A stretch of DNA of 64,000 bases, taken from positions 30,477,447 through 30,541,446 of the forward strand of contig NC_089984.1 in assembly GCF_036417845.1 (NCBI RefSeq), written 5' to 3'. The stretch comes from Apteryx mantelli (taxonomy: Eukaryota; Chordata; Aves; Apterygiformes; Apterygidae). This document shows positions 21,113 to 34,500 of this stretch, in pieces. The position numbers and the translations under genes were made by a program. Positions within the stretch are counted from its first letter, which is position 1. Each line of letters opens with the position of its first letter. The notes under the pieces are model-generated. The model was not told the DNA's origin, made no database searches, and saw only the letters and a list, made by a program, of their open reading frames with translations.

Positions 21113-24100
21113 CATCCTTTCTACTGGTTTAATCACCAAGGCTGCCAGGGGAAAGGACTGAAGCGCACTGCAGAGGCTTCAAGATTTACACCGCTGCAGA
21201 ACCTCGACCGCGCAGATAAAAGGCGGCTGCAGACACTGACTGCACCGTCACACCGGGAAGAAGCAAAGAGCAGCCATTTCTCCATGGTGTGACCTTGCCC
21301 TCGTCCCTACAGCACGAAGGACTCCCGCCTCCGTGCAGGGGGCAAGCTCCCACCCCGTAGCTGGCTGGCTGCTTTCTTGCTGGCTGGAGATGCTGGCCTG
21401 CGTGCGTGCAGCTGTGCTTTGTGGTGGCTTGGCTCTGCTCATTTCATTTCCCCGTTGGCGAGATGGGACAGCCTGTCCAGGCTGGGACGCCGGCTGAGGC
21501 AGGCCTGGTCACCTGCTGCTGCTGCTGCAGTGATGGAAGATGCTTTTTTCCATTGTGATCCTGGAACCAGGAGACCTTGGGCTCCTCTGGGGAGCCTTGC
21601 AGTAACTGCCTGTGCTGAGACATGCAGCTCCTGAAAGGCAGCGAGAGTCCCCACACATGGAGGAGAAATTTAGCCAGTGAAACTTGTTGGGATGCTGGAA
21701 TTCAAGAAAGAGCAAGCTACTGAATTGAGCCAAGGGAAAATCATTCAAAGAAAACCCCTCAAATACATTTTCCTTTGGCAGGACTGCAAACATCCCCATT
21801 TCCAGACCAGAGAAGAGCCCTGTTATTCAGCAAGAAGGAATCTACAGGCAATTCAGAGCAAAGCCTCTTCCAGCACCTGAGCACAGACACCTCTGCAGGG
21901 AGAAGAGCTTCTTCTTGGAGCGAGCGACCCACACAGAGACCCCTGATGAGAGCAGCCAAATGTGTACCTGAATGACCAGACATCTGCGACCTGTGCGGGG
22001 GGGTTACAACCCTGTGGTACTTATAAGTAATAACACTTCTGCTTCCTTGGCATGCAAGCACATGACACCTGGCGTAAGGAGCTGGCTTGAAGTCCTGACA
22101 TAATAAAATCGCATGCTTTACGTTCTGCTGGCTGCCTGCAAGAGGGGGACATTGTGGGAGACGCAGGAGACACAAGCTCCTGGCTCTCCTAAGCCCAGAG
22201 CAGCCTTCACAGTCGTTCTCCAGGGTGGCAGACGTGCACAGACCCGAGCATGGGCTGTAAGAACAAGCTGTTTGGAGATGTCACTTGTAAAAGTTGAGGT
22301 CAGACTTGAAAAACGCAGTTCGCACTGAGGCTTAGAACATCATCAAACTTAAGCAGATTTTCAACGGAAATGTTAAAAAAAAATCCCAGCTAACCCCCCC
22401 CCCCCATTAGCAAATCCCTAGTCTAGCAAAGAGGCCCTGGAGCTGTATGACTAAAAACATCCATCAGTGTTTGAAGCAGGCCAAAATGTTTTGGCAAGCT
22501 GAAATAGTCTTAGGTTAGACCCTTAAGGAACCAAGGATTACGTGAATGTACTGTGACTGAACGCCCTCCCTTCCCTGGGCATTTTTTCTGCGTGTCAGCT
22601 TAACTTTAGCCACATTTGACAGAGGACTAAAGGTCTCAAAGATACCAAACTCCTCCAAGTTTCATGCAAGCTGCTGCACAGGCAAAACATGCTCATTGAT
22701 AACAAGGATGAACTCCTCTTATTAGTCACCAGGAGACCCATTCAGAAGGCAGAAATTATGAATATGACACCAAGGCGAGCTTTCTTGTGAGCTCATTTGC
22801 AGACAAAGGACAAAGCTCTAAAAGCAAAGGAAGCCAGAATGAAAGAAGCTTTACTGCTTTTTACTGTTCACTGGACTACTTGTTTCTTAAAAAGAGCTGA
22901 TCCCCTTGGACTGAAATTCTCCGTAGGCAAACAAATCAACCACATGCAGCCGCAACAACCTGCAACAGCAACCTGCAAATTCAGCCCTGCTGTTTATCAC
23001 TCAGCAGAATTTTAAACACGTAAAAGTACGTTGGTAAGGTCTTCAAAAGCAAAGCATTTAGTTGCTTTGGTAATAGGGATTGGTACCACTTCTGTCTGTT
23101 ACGCCTTCATTCAGCTATGGAAAAGATCTTAGTGTTTTTCGTCTGATTGCCTGCCCTTACGTACCCAGCACCAGTTTGGAGTGTTTCATTCACAGCACTC
23201 GGGTACTTTACACGTTACTGTTGCACGAGATGGACACAACTGAGAGGTGGGGGACTCAGTCCAAGGTCACAGAGCAAGTCAGTGACAGAGCCGAAAAGGG
23301 AATGCAGGTGTCCTTGCATCCAGCTTACCCACTCGCACGGGCTTCCTCCCAGAGAGAAAAACCACCACTGGCCTTGTTCTCTATGCTGTGGCGTTTAAAC
23401 AAAGAATCTGTTATTTTATTGCCATTTGTAGGTGAAATATTTTCCCATGTCCCATGGAAAAAAAAAAAAGCAGATTGCAGGTTCTTGCAAATGGTGTCAG
23501 GCTTCTCACCGCAAGGAGTTCTTACCTGTTGGTCCCCGGTATATGCAAGAATGTGGCATTGTTTCTGCAAGGACACACTGGGCCACCACTTGAAATAGCA
23601 TCTTATCTCATCCCAGCCTACATAAAAGCATGCCGCAAGCAGCGTGCTCTGAGCGCACTGTGGTATCGTGGAATGACTGTTTGCCTCCCGGCACCAAATG
23701 AAAAGGGTTCTCCAGGAATGCGCTGTTTTCTTCGTAATCCCTGCCAAATCCCCGCCCACCTTTCTACTGTTAATGTTTCCCTTGGAGGAAAACAGGCATT
23801 TTAAGATTTCATTTCCAAGTAACTTGTTTAATCAAACAATGAGGAAAAAAAAAAAAAGCTTTTTTCCACTTATCAAAATAATTTGTGTTAAAGCAGCAGT
23901 GATCTACAAAATAAATATCATTATGATAAACTAAATCAAAACCCAGTAAGGATGAGACACTGTTCTATCCAGCTTCAGCAACCATTTTGCAGCTGCAAGG
24001 CAGCCAATCAATATTGCATTTCACCTCAGAGTGGATTACCATTCATCTCTGAAAATCAATAAAACTTGACCTGCTCAGTGATTAAACTTGTAACTATGGC

Positions 24101-26850
24101 AACTTTCTGAACCCTCCGCAGATATAGGTATCTGTTAGCTCATTCAGCAAAGGGGTCTCAAAGATAACATGGGTAAAACTGGTCTTTGGATCACCTTGGT
24201 TCTTTCCACTGTGCTGAACTGGTTATTTAGGGTTATAGAAAAAAGGAGGTAGAAAAGCAGAAGAAAAGCAAAAATGGTGCAAATGTGTCATTTGCAACGT
24301 TTTCTCTGTCTCTCAGCAGGGATCTGTCACAACAGGACAAGTGGATCTTGAAGTCCCTGGATTGCTCAGGCAGACACCTCCGCATCCTTTGACCATGCAG
24401 CATGTTAGGGGATTCATGTGGACGAGCGATTTAGAATTGCTGATACCCTGATTTTGCATGACACCATGTGCTTTGAAACCGGTGCTGTGCAACTGCAGTG
24501 ATCAGTGAAACCAAAATGATCAACTTCTCCCTTTAGAAAAAGATAAAATACATAAAAGCCTCCCATGCCTCTGTTTATAGGCCTTCCCTCCTCACCTGCC
24601 AGAGTTAATCCCCCCCTCTGTGTGGGCTGAGCACAGATTTCACAATAATGCTATTTACTCCACACTGAAGAAAGGTAAAAACAGCAATGCCAGGGATGTA
24701 ATTTTAATTTGCTAGCGATTGTTAACATACATTAATCATTGCACAGAAAAGCATGATGATTCCCTGAAAAAAAATGCAACACAGACCAATATTAGAAAGC
24801 TTGATTAATTTTTCAATAAATTTCATTGATTGTTTCCTATCTATGGAAATAAATGTTAAAGGTTCAACTGGCTCAGGTGTGGCACAGCCTGGTGGAGGTG
24901 CAGATCAAGGCTGGGTGCAACACTGGTGTCCAGAGAATCAGTGAAATACATACATTGCCATGAGAGCACCTTCTCCATTTAAAGAGAGCTCAGCTGCATA
25001 TTTTACTCATCTCTGAATGTTTTCTTCTTATTATACTAAATTTATATTAAACCAAGTAAAGCAGTCAGGATACCACCAACATGACTCAAGGCTCATGACT
25101 GTTTTGTAGCTTGATTCTGTATTTATAAAAGCTTGTGACATTAAGGCTCACAGTCTCCTCTTGCTGGGAATTAGTGGGTTTGTAAAGCAACTCAGAATTA
25201 TGCTACAGTACAAATGATATTTAATTAGGATTAAATAGCCATAGCTATGGCAATAGTCTTAGCCATATCATTGCTAAGCAGGTAGGCAGAAAAAAAGAGA
25301 ATTATTTCATCCAGTGAGGAAACAATATAGTGTCTGTGAAATAGTGATCGAGTTCAAGCAGAGCTTCCTCTCACTTCCAGAGCACGAAGCTGGCTCATGT
25401 CCCACGAGGGCAGAGATGCCATCCCGGAGACGGCCTGGTTGGTCACAGCAGCTCTCCTGTCACCAGGACCAAAAGTGACTGGAAGAAAGCCAAGGTTAAA
25501 AGGAGACCAACAGAATGAAAGCAGCAGCAGGAGAGTTGAAAGACGACTGACACGTTTTAAAGCAAGCCGACGCGTTGTCCTTAAGCAGGAAACTGCGGGA
25601 CCCACAGGCTGCAGCCTGGCAATAGCCAGACGTGGCCCCCGCTGCACGGGCTTGTGCCAGCAGAGCCCCACGAGGTGCTGCAGGAGCCACATCGCAGGTA
25701 AGCAGCAGTGCAGCCAGGGCATGCTTTAAGGTGGAAGCAAGCAGGATGTTTAGACAGGAAAATTAAGCTAAGAACATGCTTTTTGGAAGTAGTTCAGGAA
25801 GAAAAAAAATAAAGAAAGAAGTAGGCAAATGGGAAATCAAAGAGGCCACCAGGCTTTCATACCAAAACATCACTGGCAACAGAATACAAAGTTTCGCTCC
25901 TCTTCATTAAGCCATTGAAAGAACGAAAAAGGAAGTCTTGCCCTTCTGCATTTTAGCTGCCATGTGGTTTACCCCACAGACAAACTCTTTAAAGATATTG
26001 CAGAAATCTGTGATGCATCCTCTGATGCACTTACTGCTCCAGACAGAGTAGAGTGTGAGCAGTGACTTTTTTTTTTCTTCTTTTTAATAGAGCCTGACTT
26101 TCATGTTGGAGCCAGTGGCAGCATCGTAATCTTGAGGCTATACAGAAAAAGGCTGTAGAGACACAAATGGCCTATTATAAAGACTGACATCCTGGAAGGA
26201 TGTTAATTTGAATTAACTATCAGTTTTTATATGGCTATTAACCTTAGCAAATAATCTCTTCTGTAGGCATGAAGTTCAAGACAGGATTAGGGGAGAATTT
26301 GCTAAAACATGACCATAGTGCTAATATTCTTTTTTAAAGTGTACTGCTATACATTAAAAATAATAACATAAGTAATAATGAAACAGGAGGTGGAAATATT
26401 GTCAAGCTAGATGACTTGTATAAAGCCAAGAAGATCAGAGCTGCAGAGAGAGACTTGGCTCACAAGGGACTTAATAATAACATCCATAAACATGCATGAA
26501 AAGGATCTAGAAGCAGCAAAAAGATATATGTATTGAGAAAAAGGGGCCTTATAGCATCCTGTGTCTTGTATCTGTGTTGACAAATAGTCTTGACACATGC
26601 CATTTCTCATTGAAATTCTCATTAACTTGATAGTCCCAGAGACTCCATGTAATTCCAGTTAATGTTACTGCAACAAGCTCCAGCAGAGATTCTGGTATTA
26701 AACTACCCTCCACCTTTCAACTTTCTCATTTCTTCACTGGAATTCATAATTCTAACAGCCTCAGAGCACATCCAGCAGTTTCAACCTGAACTGCTACAGT
26801 TTTGATGCTGCCATACAGAAAGTGGTATGGAAATAAATGAGAGCTGAATT
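21113..26850. other. Intergenic between the 3' ends of INA and PCGF6
   Basis: The two genes converge on this 5.7-kb interval. I see no conserved coding exon. It holds a MIR-like SINE (23240-23335), AT-rich blocks with homeodomain-type ATTA cores (24690-24860 and 25200-25280) that could be enhancers, and a short U4-like match at 26113. Small open frames here have no recognised domain. Confidence 0.6.
23240..23335 (+). mobile_element. MIR-type SINE fragment
   Basis: The sequence around CCAAGGTCAC, AGAGCAAGTCAGTGACAGAG and CAGGTGTCCTTG follows the MIR core and 3' consensus (CCAAGGTCACACAGC, AGTGGCAGAGCC, CCCAGGTCTCCTGACTCC) in order and spacing. It is an old tRNA-derived SINE shared by amniotes and is in plus orientation here. 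Confidence 0.75.
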
Positions 26851-26870
26851 TGAAATCAGCTAAAATAAAC

Positions 26871-26876
26871 TTTATT
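26871..26876 (-). terminator. PCGF6: Candidate distal poly(A) signal of PCGF6
   Basis: AATAAA on the minus strand, the most distal of three canonical hexamers after the PCGF6 stop before the intergenic region. Proximal alternatives are at 27109 and 27761. Confidence 0.5.
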
Positions 26877-28040
26877 TTACTGTTACAATATATAATCTCT
26901 TATCAACACAACTCACAAAGTGTTTACAAAATAATCTCATTTTCTGCTGCATTTTAAACACTACTTTTATACAAACTTTGAAAGTAAAATAGTAAATTGT
27001 GGTTACAAATGTTTTTGTTTTGTTTTCTTTTTTAGAAGCATCACAAAAATCACTTCAAACAAACACCACTTTTTCTTATGGTGTCATCTTTGCAGGCAAG
27101 ACCAAATATTTATTGCAAAGACCTGAGGAAGGATTCATGAAAACTTTCTTTTGACAGAGGCTGCCGGTCTCCCCCTACACTGACCGCAGAGCAGTGAATA
27201 TGACAGTGAGCAAGTGCATGTGAGTTCGGTTAGGTGCTCTGCAAGGCCTTTCAGAGGAGCCCTCTCCCGCCCCCTACGCCAGCTACAGCGGGAGCCTGGT
27301 CCCCCATGCCTAAAGGCAGCTTTCATGAATCCCCACATTTATGACCTGGCGTGCAGCAAGACCACAACATACAAAGCTCTGGTTCTTAATCCTGTGCCGG
27401 AAACCATGAAAGTCTTGAACAGAGCAGAATTTTGAAAATATTACAGTTGTCACAAAATTTAGGATTTTAATATGTTAAAACTAAAGTTACCTAATATCTT
27501 CTTATGAATCTGGGAGTAACAGGTGGGTACTATGTTGCTCAACCACCTCAACCATGGTCTCCACTACAATGCACTAATACACTCTAGAAAGACTGCAAGA
27601 GCTACTGTTTTCACTGCTGCTAGAAAGACATGCTGAAATGAAAGAGGATCTGAGCTCTTGCCTGTCAAATCAGTTGACGGATTTTACACGACAGCAGAAT
27701 CAGGCTGATAGCAATTATTTTACATAGAGCAAGCAGGTACAAAGAAGCGCTACTTTTTTTTTTATTTTAAACATGCATAGTTTAACCAGCTGGCTCATCT
27801 CCATTAAGACTACAGATACATGATCCACCATTTGGTATAAGTCAAACTACCACCAAACATATTTCCAGTGCAAACAAAATTGTCTTTCTTGAAGAAAAAC
27901 AATTAAATTTAATGCTGCTTCTGAAAAAAAACAATGCTTGTGATTCGTCATTTTCTACCTATTTTGGTATGAATTTGGAAAATTCCCCTCTTCTCTCCAA
28001 ATCACTTCCGAAGACAGACGATCACAGAACACTCTTTTTA

Positions 28041-28120
28041 GAGAAACGACCGTCTGCTCCCCAGAATACACTATACTGTTGAGAAATGACCGTCTCCTCC
28101 CCAGAATACACTATACTGCT
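28041..28120. repeat. 40-bp tandem duplication in PCGF6 3' UTR
   Basis: Positions 28041-28080 and 28081-28120 are near-identical 40-mers, both with CCAGAATACACTATACTG, differing at about three sites. It is two copies exactly head to tail. Confidence 0.95.
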
Positions 28121-28527
28121 GACTGAGGATCATCCCTGAGAGCACCATTCCAGCTAGACACTTCAAAAGTATGCAGTATCTCATAGCTCGGAGGAAAAAG
28201 ACAGTTAACGCTGTGAGATCTTGGGGTTTTACAAAGTATTTAAAAAAAATGCAGCAAGTCTGAGCATTTAAGGTCCCTGAGCTGAGTGAAATTTGGAGAC
28301 AGTCATTTGTAATACTAAGCATAGCAACATCTATAGCTGTACTTACAGAAGCTGTAATTTCTACAGTGGTAAAGTCAGGTGTTAAATTACAAGCATACAG
28401 CAGTCAGTGGTCGTTTGTTTTACTTGCTTCCTGTCACCGGGAATAAGATGGCCTTCTTTGGCGAGAGACAGCACTGATGAAGCTCGATGACTTTGGATTG
28501 TTTCACCATCTGATATTCTAGCAATCT

Positions 28528-28584
28528 TTAAGTTACTGGTAGCGGAGCTACCACAAGGCCATAGTGCAGTACAAGTAAACCATC
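28528..28584 (-). CDS. PCGF6: PCGF6 coding exon 10
   Basis: It encodes [18 protein letters not shown] and the stop TAA. The acceptor tract CTCTTCTCTCTAG is strong. Confidence 0.95.
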   Translation of the reverse strand, partial: DGLLVLHYGLVVAPLPVT

Positions 28585-31500
28585 CTAGAGAGAAGAGAGA
28601 GAAACTGTATCATCATACCACTTTGTCGTACCAGACAACGAAGGAAATACCTGATAGGGAAGATGGTCATTCTGTGGCAGAACCTCAGCTTCAACCTCGT
28701 TCAGCATTTTATACCATTCCCTTTCCATATGGCAAATACAAATTTTGAAATATCAAGGCAGAGAAATACATTCCCCTCTCCTCTTTGAGAAGGGGAAGGG
28801 TCCCCCCCTCCCCCCCCAAAAAAGTGGTACTTTGCTTTTATTTTAAAGCTATAAGGAAGTTGTCTTCTATACGTATAATAGGCTTCATTTACAACTCATG
28901 CTGTTTTTTCGCAAGATACTGAAAGGCAGAAAAAAAATTCTGACTTAATAGTTTTAGAAGGAGCTGTCAAAAATCTGGTCTTTAACTCTAGTCGCCAAAA
29001 GTCAAAAAGACACAGAAATGTAGTGCAGGAAAAGGGGGGAGAAAGATGATGTTGCCTGAGCACAGAATTTGGATCCCAACTTCTAACCTTAATTTCACTA
29101 AGTTCATGGATGGCTCTAGCAAATCACTTCTGCTTCTTACAACTGGGGTAACAAAGATAGAAAGGCAACATAAAAGATCATGTAAAAAGCAAAACTTTTT
29201 AAAATATGAAATCATTATATAATTACATGCCTACAAGTTAACTAGAGTCCTGGACACCTCAATTATATATAATTAATATAATTCTCTTACAGCACTGTTG
29301 CTGATTATTTCCTTACATAGAACAAGTTAGAGAAACTCATGCCAGCAGCTTACCATTTCTTCCTAATTCTGGATGCATAACTAAACTTCTCTTTTAATCC
29401 CTGTGCTATAAATCAAATCAATCCACACACAGCAAATGATACTCCCTGCTTTCATGGCATACCCCTGACTATGTGCCTTATATCATTTCATGCCAGCAGT
29501 AGACGTTCAGGGGCTGCCGATTCAAGATTTGTGCCTGTAATGTTTGAGGAGGAGAAAAGGTGCAATGTTTCCTCAGACTGCTTCCCACCCTCTCTCTCTT
29601 CCTGCTATTGCTTTTGTTTCTGCTGTGAAAGCAAGTTGAGGAATTTAGTTATATTGATCCTGGGTAGGAATCACTTTCTCCATTCCCCGGTAATGATAAA
29701 ACACATTTCACTGTCTTTTCCATAAACCTGAAGGCTTGTTGCATACTTGAGTCTGAGATCACAGGCATACCTCTTTCATGAGTTTACTCTCCCTTTTTCT
29801 AGTGAGGATTCTGGGATGCTATTTGCTTTCCTGAGACAGAATGTTCTCCCCACCCACGTCTTTTCCTAAAATAATGTCCCTATATTGAAAAAGCCCAGAA
29901 TAGTACTACATATTTATTAAGCAATGAATACAAGGGACAGAAAAAAAATTATTTTATTAAGTCATGGCTCTCTTCTTCTGAGCCTGCTCCACTTAAGTTA
30001 ATAGAAAACCTTCATCTGCAAGACTGGATATTTCCTGTCTCATTATAGTCTGTTTTACAGGTATCACTTGATTCACATACAGCTGGTAAAAGGTCTAGCA
30101 CTCAGTCTGCATCCACCTCTGAAACCTGTTCCCTCTGCTGATCCACTGGGTATCTGACTTGTTGTCTTAGATCTGTTTATATGGACAGGCTTTAATAAAA
30201 GTTAGAATTTCTACTGTATTTTGGTTTTGATATTTTGATCTATTTGCATATAGGAGCTAAGATAACATATGTTCCAGATAAGTTGCACAGTTCTGTGTGA
30301 TGGAATACAGCAGCACATTAAAAAAAAAAAATCTTTAATTTGCCAGTGCTATGGTATAATAAAGCCATGGTAGAAAGTTCTACATTAGTCTTAATATGTT
30401 TTGGAAGAACGCCTTTTTTTTTTTTTTTTTTTTTTAAACAACAGTTTGTTCTCTGTGTAAAAAAATGTTACTTGGTTGGTTGCATCAACTACTTACAGAA
30501 ATTTCTGAATGATTTTGTGTTGGAGGAAACCTAAAATTAAGGAACTGATCTCAAAAAGAACCAACAGAACAGAATTTGCTTTTCCATGCTTCCCTGACAT
30601 GCTCTTTTTCTTCCCTTGGCAATTCTTTTCAGACAGTGCCTATCAACACCTTCCTTATCTGTCTGAAAGAGGACCTCTTCCTAGAAAGACAGCTTTGTTT
30701 TGCCTGCAGTGCCACAATGCTCTTTCAGCAAAAGAAAAAAGAAAACCTAATTGCTGCTGGGTATAACTATTTAACCCTCCCTTCTAGCATCCAGTTTCTT
30801 AGGTCTGTTTGGCAGCTTAGTGGTGTCTCTGGGAAACAAAGCTACTGTTTTGGAAAGAAAAACGTTGCAGCATGTTATCTGAGGAGAAAAAGAAAATGGA
30901 ACAGCTACTGGAGTTTTCAAAGGTGATGAACAGATTCATAACAAAGGAGATCAGATAGCCAACAGCAATAACTGATTAATTTAGCCAGCATGTTCATTTA
31001 GTTAGACTCAAAACTCAACTTCTGGCTATAGATATTGTCATTTACTTAAAGACGGGATCAATATTCTAAGTCAGGAAAAGAGAGCACCAGAGAAGGAGCC
31101 AACAAAAACAATAATGATAGTAAATAAAATTTAAATTTAAAGTCCTAAGAATGGCCATACCAGGGCAGACCCAAAGGATACCTAGCCCAGTGGTGAAAGC
31201 CTACATAAAAATGTATGGAAAGGGCAAACACATAGTGCTACCTCCCCAGAAAACTCTTCCAGCCTCCAAAGCCTTAGGTGTCCAGAACATCCCAAGTAAG
31301 AGGCTGTAATTTTGCATTTGGTTTCTTCTGGTGAATCTTCTTCCATGAACTTGCTTAATCACTTTTCAGTTCACAAACTTTCAGCATCTACAAATCAAAT
31401 CCCAATGCCTTCCTAATTGACGTCAGTCGCATGTTCAAGACTGATGATCAGAACAAGGGATTAAAGTGCAAGCAAGCACTGAGAAAAGTGGGACAAAGTA

Positions 31501-34500
31501 TTCTTTTATAGGAACCTTCAAAAACAACCAGAAGGTCATGTCAAAAAGTGGGCGGCACATCACTATATTCATAGAAGGAGACTAAGTACAGGCTGCAATA
31601 TACATATATTTTTTCCCCTCTAACTCTACAGCTATGGGTGATACAACCACTTCAGAGCAACAGCAAACGGGCCCCACGAGTCTCGAGCAGCCATTTCACT
31701 TTCCCTTACGGGATGCTTGCAATGACAAACGAGGGCTTAGTGCAGGGTAGGTGCCAACCAATCTTAACTTCAATGGACAGGAATGCAAAAAGAGTTATTT
31801 TATTGCTGTTTTAATAGTGCCAGCTCACCAACTCTCCTTTCTCTTCTCATCCTGTTAATGACTGGGAGCCCATTGCTACTCCTAAAAGGATGCTATGAAG
31901 AGGCAGGAGCCTTTATTTACCTGTTTACTCAGTGCCTAATACAAAGCAGGATGACTATGTTGCAATGTGAAGATAGGATCCTGCTCATCCTCACTTCTCA
32001 CTAAGTAGAATAGATACTTCTAAGATTCTTATCAACCTCTTGGCATCTAATATCCTGTTGTACCTTCACAAAGGTACACTTACTCCTTGAACTTGTTGGC
32101 TATTTCAGTTGTTGGCTATTTCAGTTGAGAGAATAAAACACATTCAAGCTTCCTTTTTTGGAGAACTGTGGTCAATAATACAGTTTTTCTCTATGGAAGA
32201 GTTTCTTAAAGGAAAATATATTTGCAAGAAAAAAAATGCTACAAGATACTCTTTGATGAATGAGTTTTCAAATGGAATATTTGTCAATAGTACACTTAAA
32301 GAAATGATCTGTCTACACAGGAAATATCACTTTTAAACCAAAAGCCAAACCCACCGCAATTACTTCTGTACTAAGAGAAGCTGTGAATTAATCCAGTATT
32401 GGCACTGCTTACTCTGTAATTATTCACTTTTTAAATATTATACATTTCTATACATGTTCAGCTGCCTTCTCTGGATACTATTCTTAGGGAAATCCAAACA
32501 GAGAATGGCTCTTGCTTTTTATTACAGATCTCAAATCAGGATAACTCAGATGCGCTCAAAAGAAAAGCAAAATGAAATATGATCCTTTCATACAGCAAAA
32601 CCCTCAAGTGTTCTTTGCTAGACATTTGTGAACCTGACCTAACAAACTGTAAAGGATCCCACCTGCTACACCCAACGATAAACTTCAGAACGGAGCAGGC
32701 AAACAGAAACATCATAGCATACGTGTCCTTTGATGTTGTAAGAGCAGCAGCAACAAAAAGTGCCCCACTTTCCAAATGCAATAACCCCACAGAGCAGAGT
32801 ATAACACTTCCATAACAGATGTGTGCTAGAGGGTCAGAGTAATTAAATTAGATCACAGATCTTCCTGTCTAGCTCAGGAGATGCTAAAAAAAAAAAAGCC
32901 ACCCAAACAAACAAACAAAAAAACCCCAAGGGCATTGGGTTACAAAAAGACGAGCGTTACAAAGACAGCAGTAAAATCTGCAAGACCTCTGCCAGGGACA
33001 AGGAAGCTACCCTTTTTAGCCTTTCCCATGCCTGCACTCATTGTATCCGTCAGTGATGCAGAGCTCTCTGTGACAAGGCCAATTTCAGACAGGTGATAAT
33101 AACTAGCAGCCTGGATCATATTGCATTTGTTCAGCAGAAGGGAAGGATGTAATGCAGGAAAGAAATGATATTCCCAGATAGTTAATAACCGGCCTCCTTC
33201 CTCAGCTACTTGATCAAATACATATTTACAGACAGATCTAAATGTTTGGTAGCAAAATTATTGAGCCTTTAAAAAATTTCTATCACAGTCTTTGATCTCT
33301 CCTTGCAGTAAATTCCACAAGTTACACACATTGTTTTAAAAATTAAGCAAAGTCACTTCATTTTATATTAATTAATTATATCTGATATATATTATCTGAT
33401 TAAAACAGCCAAAACATGTTATTATGTGGCCAGTAAATTTATTTTCCCATCAGATCACACGCTGTTGGAAAGGCAGTAGTTACTCAGAACAGCTATAAGC
33501 CTGCTAGCTTGCACCTGTAGGAGGCTTTAATTTACTGAAGATCTGAGGTATCACTACACTTTGTTACTCAGTGGAAAAGGCCAAAATCTTCATGAAACAC
33601 CACCCTGAAAATTTAGAAGAATCATCTAGAAGGATGGAAAACCCCTAAGGAATTAAAGTGATCAAGGCCCAGAAAAATCAAGTCATTAACAAATTAGATA
33701 TAATGTTGCACTGCTAGGATTAGCAAACTTAAAGAAATCCTTCCCGTGAAAGCGTTGCAAAGAACATGTTAAAAGTAAAGCCTTTGGCAAACAAACTTAT
33801 CCGCAGTTTTGAAATCAGTTTTCTCAGACAGCAGAAAGATTAACTGCTGACGTGAATGAACTTGTAAGTGAAAAATGCAATTCAGAAGTGCAGTTATTTT
33901 CCTTCTCTTAGATGACATCAATGATAGTACTCATGTAAATCAAACACAGTGTTTATTTCTTTAAATGACTTTGTATTGAATAAATAGCTACTGAAACTAT
34001 TCTCTTAGCGCAAAACATCTACAGTAAACCTCAAAGTGGTAAATGATAATGACAGGTTTGAAAAGTGATTCTGCATCCTAGTGAATGCTGTTAGGGGCAT
34101 TCCAAGCTCCAACACTGGTCTCTTGGAGCTGGAAGGATACAATGGCACAAGATGTCCTAGGAGCTTACTATAAAATCCATCAAGTGTCCCTGTGTAGTTG
34201 TTGTATCACTGGGCCAAGACAACCATTCCCCTCATTGAATTTCAGGTCTGGGGAAGGGAGAGGAGAACAACCAACTCTTATCATTTGTGGACTTGGTCTT
34301 CCATGCCTAAAAACATTTTGGAGGATATTTGCATTAGAAATGCATCCTCTTATTTCTGAAAAATAATGTAAAGCGAGAACATAACACATGAAGAGGTGTC
34401 ACAACTACTTCAATGTCACTAAAGAAGGAACTGCAGTTTATTTGTAACATACCTACCGTAACTCTTTGGCATCCTAACAGGTTTTGCAACAAAACAAAGA

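Larger units (their letters stand above)
26850..28527 (-). other. PCGF6: PCGF6 3' UTR (probable)
   Basis: On the minus strand, sequence downstream of the stop codon carries AATAAA signals at 27761-27766, 27109-27114 and 26871-26876, so alternative 3' ends are likely. The farthest gives a UTR of about 1.65 kb. It includes a 40-bp tandem duplication at 28041-28120. Confidence 0.55.

Noticed and set aside
21291-21300. GTGTGACCTTG-like word as a minus-strand MIR
   Set aside because: Only one short MIR word is present and the flanking core words are missing.
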